Assembly: GCA_021521415.1 (NCBI GenBank)
Contig: JAIQDT010005003.1
Span: 137,001-201,000 of the forward strand
Source: Bidens hawaiensis
Lineage: Eukaryota > Streptophyta > Magnoliopsida > Asterales > Asteraceae
DNA length: 64,000 bases
Direction: 5' to 3'
Shown: one piece after another, positions 57,239 to 64,000 of the stretch
How positions within the stretch are numbered: position 1 is the stretch's first letter
Layout of the letters: the number at the start of each line of letters is the position of its first letter
Notes under the pieces: generated by a model
What the model was told of the DNA's origin: nothing
Seen by the model: the letters and a program-made list of their open reading frames with translations, nothing else
The model's database searches: none
Made by a program: the position numbers and the translations under genes

Positions 57239-60200
57239 ATGGCTACAAGTTCGAGTACCAACAAGAGGATTCAATCGATTCTCGAAAGTGATTTTGAATC
57301 GGGAAGCTATAACAAGCCACCAAAGCTAATGACTTTAAACGATTTTACAACCTGGAAGACAAGATTTCAAATTCATATAACAGGTGTAAATCCTGGACTT
57401 TGGGAAGCTGTCCAGACAACTTGGGTGCATCCGACAAATGATGATGGTGAGACTTTGAGTTACTTTAGGCTGTCTGAAGAACAAAAGATAGCCTTCGATG
57501 CTGAGAAGAAAGCCTTCTCCTTACTATCACAAGCACTCTCCAGTGATCTCTTCCATCAGTTTAACCAGTTTACAACAGCGTCAACTCTTTGGAACGCACT
57601 GGTTGAACGATGTGAAGGATCTGACTCACTTAGAGAAATTCACGCACGGGAGCTCAAGCGTGAATTTGATTTGTTTAGTCCAGAATCGGGAGAAGACATT
57701 GAATCCTTACTGTCGAGATTCTATCATCTAATGTCAGAACTCAAGTCCTATAATGTCAAAACAACTGGGACTGAAAAGGTTAGATGTCTTGCTCAAGGAC
57801 TTCCAACCAGCTGGAACACCTTCCTGACAGTAATGAGAAGAAGTCATCAGCTGGAGACGATTCTCCTGTCTGATTTTATTAAAGAAATCAGACAAGAAGA
57901 GGCTGAACTAAGAGCCTCCTCCAGAAAACCGAGATCAACTTCTGACAAATCACTCTACATGTCAAAACCTCCTATGTCAGATTCAACTGATCATGCTCCG
58001 ATGAAGACCGCTTTTGTCTCCTCAACGTCAAATCAATCAAAGAGGACTGAAACGAGATCTTCCGTCCCACTATCAACTTCTGGAAACTCAAGTACTAACT
58101 CCGGACCCAAGTCAACGGAGAAAGCAACGTTGAATACTGAAGGCTTGGGAACAGTAACAGTGGAGGTTGCCAAAGAACACATGGCAACTCTAGGCACGAT
58201 AATTGAGTCCTACAGTTTAATGGTGGCGGGTAAGCTAGGAAATAGTCATCTGGACAGCGATGACTATGAACAGCTTGACGAAGATGATATGGAACGCATA
58301 GACATTATGTGGGCTCTTGGCAGTGCGTTCCGAAGGGCCAGAAAGTGGACGAAGAAAACAGGTCAGGCCCTCTCAATAAACAACAAATCCAAGTTCGGCT
58401 TTGATAAAAACAAAGTAAAATGCTACAACTGTGGCGAACTTGGTCACTTTGCCAAGGAGTGTTCGAAGCCAAGAAGGGAAGGTCACCAATATCCCTTCCG
58501 AACCACTTCATCATCATCCACTCCTGCTGCAGCTGCTGAAACTGTCAACCTTGAGAGACAACTGGTCCCTCAAAATAAAACCGCAGCAAACAACGTCAAC
58601 ATCAACAATGAAACTGCTCTTGCAGTTCAAGGGGATGAAGGCGAGACATGGAACTTCAGCATCAACATGGCTGATGTCACAATAGTAGATGGAAACTCTG
58701 AAACCGAGTCTGTTGTTTCCTCGACCAATGAAGAATATATTGTCGATGAACCAGCTGCTGAAGTCCATGAAGAAGAACCTGAGGTTGAAGTGGTATCTTT
58801 GGAGATTAAGGAGGATCACGATAAAGAGTCAAATGTTCCTCAAATATCTCCATGTTCGACAATTCCCGCAGAGGCTGCTAAAGTTGAAGAAGTCAACGAA
58901 GTAGAGTCTAAAGCAACTTCTGCATCGTTTCTGGAAAAAGCTGGGAATCTTTGCTTTGCATTCATGGCAGAGACATCAAATGCCAAGGTTGCTCTATATG
59001 ATCCAAGATTCAACATGTGGATCATAGACTCAGGAGCTTCCAGGCACATGACTGGAAACATGAATCTCCTTTCAAGTGTCAGACAAATAAAAGGAGGTGC
59101 AGTTTCCTTTGCAGGAAATCAAGGAGGTTATATCACGGCCCAAGGAATTGTGTCTAATGGGCGAATTTCGTTTGAGAAAGTTAATTTCATCAAAGAGTTG
59201 GAGAACAACCTGTTGTCGATAAGTCAAATCTGCGACAAAGGTTTCAAAGTTATGTTTGACGACCGAGATTGCCACATCTTGGCTAAGGATTTCAACTTTC
59301 CTGAAGACAAGGTTTTAATGTCAGCTGCACGCCAGAGTGATCTCTACATTCTGGATATGGCTAAGGCAGGGTCATCGTCTCCAACGGCGACATGTTTTGT
59401 GTCCAAGGCATCCGAACGTGATACTGTCTTATGGCATAGACGGATGGGACACATAAATGTCAGGAACATGAACAAGCTTGTGCACAACAGACTAGTTGAG
59501 GGAGTTAATCTGAGAAGTTTTCGTCTCCCTGATTCGTGTGTGCAGTGCAAAGCCGGAAAGCAAATAAAAAGGTCCCACAAGTCTAAGAGTTTCCACTCGA
59601 TTGATATTCCGTTGGAACTCCTTCATATGGATCTTTTTGGCCCAATAAGCGTCAAAAGTATCTCTGGGCACTCATACTGTCTAGTGGTTACTGATGAATA
59701 TTCTAGATTCTCTTGGGTGTTTTTCTTGAAAGTAAAATCAGAAACGTTTGGGTGTATACAACTGCTGGTTACAACTATTGAGTCTCAATACAATCTGAAG
59801 GTTCGAAGAATGCGGTCAGATAACGGTACAGAATTTAAAAATGCGAATGTTGAAAATTTCTGCAAAGAAAAAGGGATCGTTCAGGAGTTCAGTGCCCCAT
59901 ATGTTCCACAAATGAACGGGGTTGCTGAAAGGAAAAATCGTACGTTAATCGAGACAGCAAGAACAATGTTAGCCGACTCAGTGTTACCTGTTACGTTTTG
60001 GAGTGAGGCAATTGCCAACGCCTGTTTCACATTAAATCGGGTAGGCATTGTCAAGCGCCACGGCAAGACAAGTTTCGAGCTTCTTCAACGACGAAGGCCT
60101 AACTTAGAGCACCTGGAACCATTCGGGGCTCTTTGCACGTTACTTAAAAGGCACGTTGATAATAAGTTCGAGGAGAAGACTATCAAGGGTTATTTTCTGG

Positions 60201-62401
60201 GTTACAGCATACCTCTCAAAAGGGTCTTCAACAGAACAACAAAATTAGTTGAAGAATGGTACCATGTCGATGTTCAACGCTACACAGAACCAGCCAAGGG
60301 GACAGGAGAAGACTGGTTGTTTGATTATGACAAATTGTTCAAGTCATTCAATCTGTATGAGATTGCTATTCAAATGATGTATGAGGCGCAAAATGCACCT
60401 CCTGATGAATCTTTGCAATCTTCAACTCATCCTGGTCCGTCATCATCTTCCTCCACAGAGTCTAGCGATCAAGTTCAAGAATCTTCCGAATCTGAATCTG
60501 AAGATGAATCTCCAGCAGATGATGTACAATCGGCACCAACTCAGGTTACGTCACAACCTTCATCGTCAAATCAAGAAGTGCCGAATGCAGATCAGCCTCT
60601 AACGTCTACTTCAGAGGCACCACAACACGCTCCAGTTCCTGAGCCGAACTTAACTAACTTGGAACAAAATGTTGTCGTTCCTGACAATCCGGTTGTTAGG
60701 ACTGAACGTGATCATCCACAAGACAACATTATAGGGGACATTCAACAGGGTGTCAAAACTCGTCGACAGCTGAATTTTGGTCTCTACACAGAAATGATGG
60801 AGTCAGGATCAGTTGCTCTTAATGCCCATGAATGCTTCTTAGCACAAGAAGAACCACACAGCACCACCGATGCGCTGAAAGATCCCAACTGGGTCTCAGC
60901 CATGCAAGAGGAATTATTGCAGTTTAAAAGACTTGGTGTGTGGAAGCTGGTGGATCTCCCCAAAGGACAGAAGAAAATTGGCACTAAGTGGGTACTAAAA
61001 TGTAAACGTGACGATCGTGGAGTGATTGTTCGCAACAAAGCCCGCCTGGTGGTCCAAGGGTTTAGGCAAATCGAAGGCCTAGACTACAATGAGGTATATG
61101 CTCCGGTTGCTCGTTTGGAGGCAATCCGGATGTTCTTGGCGTATGCATCTTTCAAGAAATTCAAAGTATATCAGATGGACGTCAAGAGTGCCTTTTTGTA
61201 CGGTCACATCGAAGAGACCGTATATGTGGCACAACCTCCAGGTTTTGAAGACCCATATCACAAGGACAAAGCCTATCTGCTCAACAAGGCTTTGTACGGT
61301 CTTCACCAAGCCCCGAGAGCTTGGTATAAAGAACTATCCAAACACCTTCTGAACAACGGGTTTAGAAGGGGAACCATTGACTGCACGTTATTCTCAAAAG
61401 AAAAAGAAGGAGATCTAATTATGGTACAAGTGTACGTGGACGACATCATCTTCGGGTCCACGAATAAAACACTTTGTAAGGAGTTCGAACAAGTGATGAA
61501 AGAAAAATTTGAAATGAGCTCCATGGGTGAGATGAAGTTCTTCTTAGGACTTCAAGTTGATCAAAAAGATTCCGGTATCTTCATTCACCAGACAAAATAC
61601 GTCAATGACATCTTGAAACGGTTTGAGATGTTGAGTTCTTCTTCACAGGGAACTCCTTTAGAGGTTAATCACGGGATTAATCCTGACGAGAAGGGTGAAT
61701 TGATCAATCCAACTCACTATAGAGGGATCATCGGATCTCTAATGTACCTGACTGCTTCTCGGCCAGACATAATGTTTGCTACGTGTCTCTGTGCACGTTA
61801 CCAGTCAAAGCCGAAGGTCTCCCATCTGATTGCAGTCAAAAGAATTTTGCGTTATCTGAAGGGTACTCCAGATTGGGGTCTTTGGTATCCTTATGATGAC
61901 AACTTCGATCTTCATGCATATAGTGATTCGGATTATGGTGGTTGTAAACTCGATTACAAATCAACAACAGCAGGATGTCAGTTCTTTGGAAGTCGTTTAG
62001 TAACGTGGCAATGCAAAAAGCAGACGTCAGTCTCCACTTCAACAGCTGAGGCGGAATATATTGCGGCTGCCAGTTGCTGTTCTCAAGTTATTTGGATTCA
62101 GCAACAAATGCGTGACTACGGTATTGAATGTTTTACTACTCCCATATATATTGATAATTCTGCTGCAATTTCAATTACCAAAAATCCGGTCCATTTTAGC
62201 AAAACGAAGCACATCGAAATTCGATATCACTTCCTTCGTGACTGCTACGAAAAGAAGTTAATCGATGTGATAAAAATCCCCACTCAGGAACAACGCGCTG
62301 ATCTCTTCACTAAAGCATTTGATAAACCACGGTTTTTATATTTGCTAGAGATCAACGGCGTTAAACGTATATCAGATGATGTTCCTGAAGATATCATTTA
62401 A
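57239..62401 (+). CDS. Element D Gag-Pol polyprotein, 1720 residues, uninterrupted
   Basis: One open frame with every expected domain. Gag capsid-like region about 1-390, first zinc knuckle CYNCGELGHFAKEC at 395-408, an acidic linker, and protease DSGAS at 597-601. The integrase zinc region is LWHRRMGHI ... CVQCKAGK (about 731-775), and the integrase core has Asp798 (HMDLFGP), Asp861 (RSDNGTEF) and Glu897 (GVAERKNRT). Reverse transcriptase has YVDD at 1399-1402, and RNase H has Asp1563 (DSDYGGC), STAEAEY and IDNSAAISI. The conserved PQQNG before the Glu is PQMNG here. Compared with A, B and Z it lacks the gag coiled coil and second CCHC knuckle. The start follows the leader array and no earlier in-frame Met is needed. 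Potentially functional. Confidence 0.95.
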   Translation: MATSSSTNKRIQSILESDFESGSYNKPPKLMTLNDFTTWKTRFQIHITGVNPGLWEAVQTTWVHPTNDDGETLSYFRLSEEQKIAFDAEKKAFSLLSQALSSDLFHQFNQFTTASTLWNALVERCEGSDSLREIHARELKREFDLFSPESGEDIESLLSRFYHLMSELKSYNVKTTGTEKVRCLAQGLPTSWNTFLTVMRRSHQLETILLSDFIKEIRQEEAELRASSRKPRSTSDKSLYMSKPPMSDSTDHAPMKTAFVSSTSNQSKRTETRSSVPLSTSGNSSTNSGPKSTEKATLNTEGLGTVTVEVAKEHMATLGTIIESYSLMVAGKLGNSHLDSDDYEQLDEDDMERIDIMWALGSAFRRARKWTKKTGQALSINNKSKFGFDKNKVKCYNCGELGHFAKECSKPRREGHQYPFRTTSSSSTPAAAAETVNLERQLVPQNKTAANNVNINNETALAVQGDEGETWNFSINMADVTIVDGNSETESVVSSTNEEYIVDEPAAEVHEEEPEVEVVSLEIKEDHDKESNVPQISPCSTIPAEAAKVEEVNEVESKATSASFLEKAGNLCFAFMAETSNAKVALYDPRFNMWIIDSGASRHMTGNMNLLSSVRQIKGGAVSFAGNQGGYITAQGIVSNGRISFEKVNFIKELENNLLSISQICDKGFKVMFDDRDCHILAKDFNFPEDKVLMSAARQSDLYILDMAKAGSSSPTATCFVSKASERDTVLWHRRMGHINVRNMNKLVHNRLVEGVNLRSFRLPDSCVQCKAGKQIKRSHKSKSFHSIDIPLELLHMDLFGPISVKSISGHSYCLVVTDEYSRFSWVFFLKVKSETFGCIQLLVTTIESQYNLKVRRMRSDNGTEFKNANVENFCKEKGIVQEFSAPYVPQMNGVAERKNRTLIETARTMLADSVLPVTFWSEAIANACFTLNRVGIVKRHGKTSFELLQRRRPNLEHLEPFGALCTLLKRHVDNKFEEKTIKGYFLGYSIPLKRVFNRTTKLVEEWYHVDVQRYTEPAKGTGEDWLFDYDKLFKSFNLYEIAIQMMYEAQNAPPDESLQSSTHPGPSSSSSTESSDQVQESSESESEDESPADDVQSAPTQVTSQPSSSNQEVPNADQPLTSTSEAPQHAPVPEPNLTNLEQNVVVPDNPVVRTERDHPQDNIIGDIQQGVKTRRQLNFGLYTEMMESGSVALNAHECFLAQEEPHSTTDALKDPNWVSAMQEELLQFKRLGVWKLVDLPKGQKKIGTKWVLKCKRDDRGVIVRNKARLVVQGFRQIEGLDYNEVYAPVARLEAIRMFLAYASFKKFKVYQMDVKSAFLYGHIEETVYVAQPPGFEDPYHKDKAYLLNKALYGLHQAPRAWYKELSKHLLNNGFRRGTIDCTLFSKEKEGDLIMVQVYVDDIIFGSTNKTLCKEFEQVMKEKFEMSSMGEMKFFLGLQVDQKDSGIFIHQTKYVNDILKRFEMLSSSSQGTPLEVNHGINPDEKGELINPTHYRGIIGSLMYLTASRPDIMFATCLCARYQSKPKVSHLIAVKRILRYLKGTPDWGLWYPYDDNFDLHAYSDSDYGGCKLDYKSTTAGCQFFGSRLVTWQCKKQTSVSTSTAEAEYIAAASCCSQVIWIQQQMRDYGIECFTTPIYIDNSAAISITKNPVHFSKTKHIEIRYHFLRDCYEKKLIDVIKIPTQEQRADLFTKAFDKPRFLYLLEINGVKRISDDVPEDII

Positions 62402-63350
62402 ATTGTTTTCATTTTTTCTTTTCTTAAAAATTTGAAAAATCCAAAAAGATTTTGTTTTTTATAAATTCTAGGGGGAGAATAGAATCTAAGAAAAACCAAA
62501 AACAATATAAAATACAAAAACCCAAAAACATTAAAAAAAAAAAAAAAATTTTTTTGAGAAGTTGATCTTGTTACAAGAAAGGTGATAGTACACAGACGCT
62601 ATCATACTGAGACATCAAAAAGATTTGTTATTTCTGTACAGCTTATTTTCATTTTTCTTATATTAAATTTTTATACATCACTATCGCTTAAAATTATGTC
62701 GGTTACCTCAGTTTGATGGACACATTTTCGGATGTGTTTTGGTCCTTACTTCTACTAGTAGATTATGAGGATAGCCATTAACCAGATGACTGAAAGTGAT
62801 CGGGGCGGGTTTTGATGGGTTTTTATTCTTTCGCTGAAAAATAGTCGGTTATACTTAGTTAGAAGGACACATACTCGTATGTGGTCGGTCCAGTTGATCC
62901 ATTGGATCTTCAGGATAGCCGTTTACCTGAAGACTTTGACTTGATCGGGGCGAAATAATTTAAACGTTATTTTTTTTAAAAAGACATTCATATATATTCA
63001 GAAAATGAGAAATTGATCCAACCTTGGAAAATGATAGATACACTGATTCTGTGTGCTTAACTAGTGAAGTTATTAGGCTTAAAAGGCTTTAGAACGGTCA
63101 TTGTGTGTCATGGTAGCATTTTATGGTGCGTAAAAGTAGATGTGATACAAACTAAATCTACTCGATTTTAAGTGGAAACTCCTTAAGAGTTTTGTATGTC
63201 TTCATATATATCTTTCCGAATGATAGGCAGAAAAACGATTACCCAGTCATACACGAGCCCATAAGTGTTCTGATTCCCGTAAAGATAGTGTGTGAAGAAA
63301 CTGCAGTGATCCAGATTCGGGACTTGCAATTGTTTACTACTCTGAAGTCT

Positions 63351-63390
<40 letters not shown>

Positions 63391-63799
63391 ACCTTATGAG
63401 TGATTGAAACATTCTAGAGTTAACAATGTCAAGACTTCTCAATCATGGAGTAAGAAAGAAAACGGGAAGCAGATGAAGACACTTACAACCTTAATCAGAC
63501 ACTATGGGTCAAGGTCAATTCGGGGTGACTTGGGGAAAGCCAAATACGCTTTGAGAATGGATAGGAGGCATCATAATCTCTGAGTTGTTACCCACTTAAA
63601 TTTTGAGACATAATTGAACCTAATATCACAGAAACGATGAAAACCATTTTAAGTTATTTACATGCTCACAACCTGTTTCTTTATGTCATAATACAGCTAA
63701 ACACGGATCTGTGTGACAGTCACGTAATTAGTATGATTCCTGTTCGGATCTTTCTCACAAAAAGAATATTCATTATGTCTGGTTTAACTTCGTATATTC

Positions 63800-63843
<44 letters not shown>

Positions 63844-64000
63844 CAGTAGATAGTCATATACGTCTGTATGATTTCTTATTATAGATCCTTCTCAACCAAA
63901 AATAATGTATTTTAAATTTTTGTACAGTTGTTTATTTCAGTTTGAATATTATAAAAAAAAAAAAAAACATACAAAAAGATTTTTATTCTGAATTAATTTT
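62402..64000 (+). other. Element D post-pol spacer
   Basis: No gene seen. A purine tract (tagggggagaat, 62469-62480) follows pol closely. Blocks at 62700-63080, 63190-63320 and 63500-63780 match B's spacer 22400-21265 in reverse. Long A runs at 63356-63388 and 63804-63839, and a shorter one at 63953-63967, break it up. ORF3 and the 3' LTR should follow beyond the window. Confidence 0.78.

Larger units (their letters stand above)
56036..64000 (+). mobile_element. Element D: copia (SIRE-like) retrotransposon with intact Gag-Pol, 3' end outside window
   Basis: 5' LTR to 56394, PBS 56398-56410, an 828-bp leader, one 1720-codon ORF, then a spacer homologous to the pol-ORF3 spacer of B. The LTR start at 56036 (TGAAAATGTC) is a best guess: it lies just beyond the last sequence that can be read as gypsy-2 pol. 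The target duplication cannot be checked because the right end is missing. Confidence 0.88.

Noticed and set aside
63356..63388. Poly(A) tail of a retroposed transcript
   Set aside because: It is internal to sequence continuous with B's spacer on both sides and has no target duplication.
62402..64000. 3' LTR of element D
   Set aside because: The homologous sequence in element B lies between pol and ORF3, not in its LTRs, and no segment here matches D's own 5' LTR.

Overview
This window looks like an intergenic, repeat-filled stretch of a dicot plant genome. I see no single-copy host gene. The element types (long copia elements with an extra ORF after pol, Tekay/Del-like gypsy elements with a chromodomain-like tail, a FAR1/MULE transposase, TAA-flanked MITEs) and the feel of the protein sequences suggest Asteraceae, but that is recognition from memory and I hold it at about 0.6. 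Almost every base can be assigned to a mobile element or its remains.

Layout. (1) 1-8026 and 29263-29542: 'element Z', an old plus-strand copia element (SIRE/Maximus-like lineage), cut at the left by the window edge. It has gag and RT/RNase H remnants, a spacer full of short inverted motifs, a decayed third ORF (ORF3), a polypurine tract and a 3' LTR. (2) 8027-29262: 'element B', a related minus-strand element inserted into Z's LTR with a TTCGT target duplication. (3) 9628-18698: 'element A', a third relative, minus strand, inserted into B's ORF3 with an ACTGG target duplication. The nesting order is therefore Z, then B, then A. (4) 30682-32506: a non-autonomous TIR element. (5) 32512-38333: a long inverted-repeat structure carrying a FAR1/MULE-type transposase. 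(6) 38847-40344: two Harbinger-like MITEs joined at a shared TAA, the first holding a SINE-like insert. (7) 40548-42207: a 1.66-kb solo LTR with a GTTCC duplication. (8) 43668-44013: a ~90-bp tandem repeat running straight into (9) gypsy-1 (44014-48847, plus). (10) 48848-50003: a piece of another LTR element. (11) gypsy-2 (50004-56035, minus). (12) 'element D' (from about 56036, plus), a copia element with an uninterrupted 1720-residue Gag-Pol. D's 3' part lies beyond the window.

Most interesting observation. Each copia family (Z, A/B, D) carries its own short inverted-repeat module, always with a TTCG/CGAA core. The module sits in matching non-coding places: in U3 just upstream of the TATA box, in the leader between PBS and gag, and in the pol-ORF3 spacer. 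Sequences differ between families (CATTCGTTA/TAACGAATG in Z; GCGAAGTT/AACTTCGC in A and B; the palindrome TTCGATCGAA in D), but position and architecture agree. In D the palindromes repeat every 20-22 bp, two turns of the helix, with free-running linkers. This looks like a family-specific cis-acting code for regulation, RNA dimerisation/packaging or silencing. It also predicts what should lie just beyond base 64000.

All counts and alignments were made by eye; no searches or programs were run.
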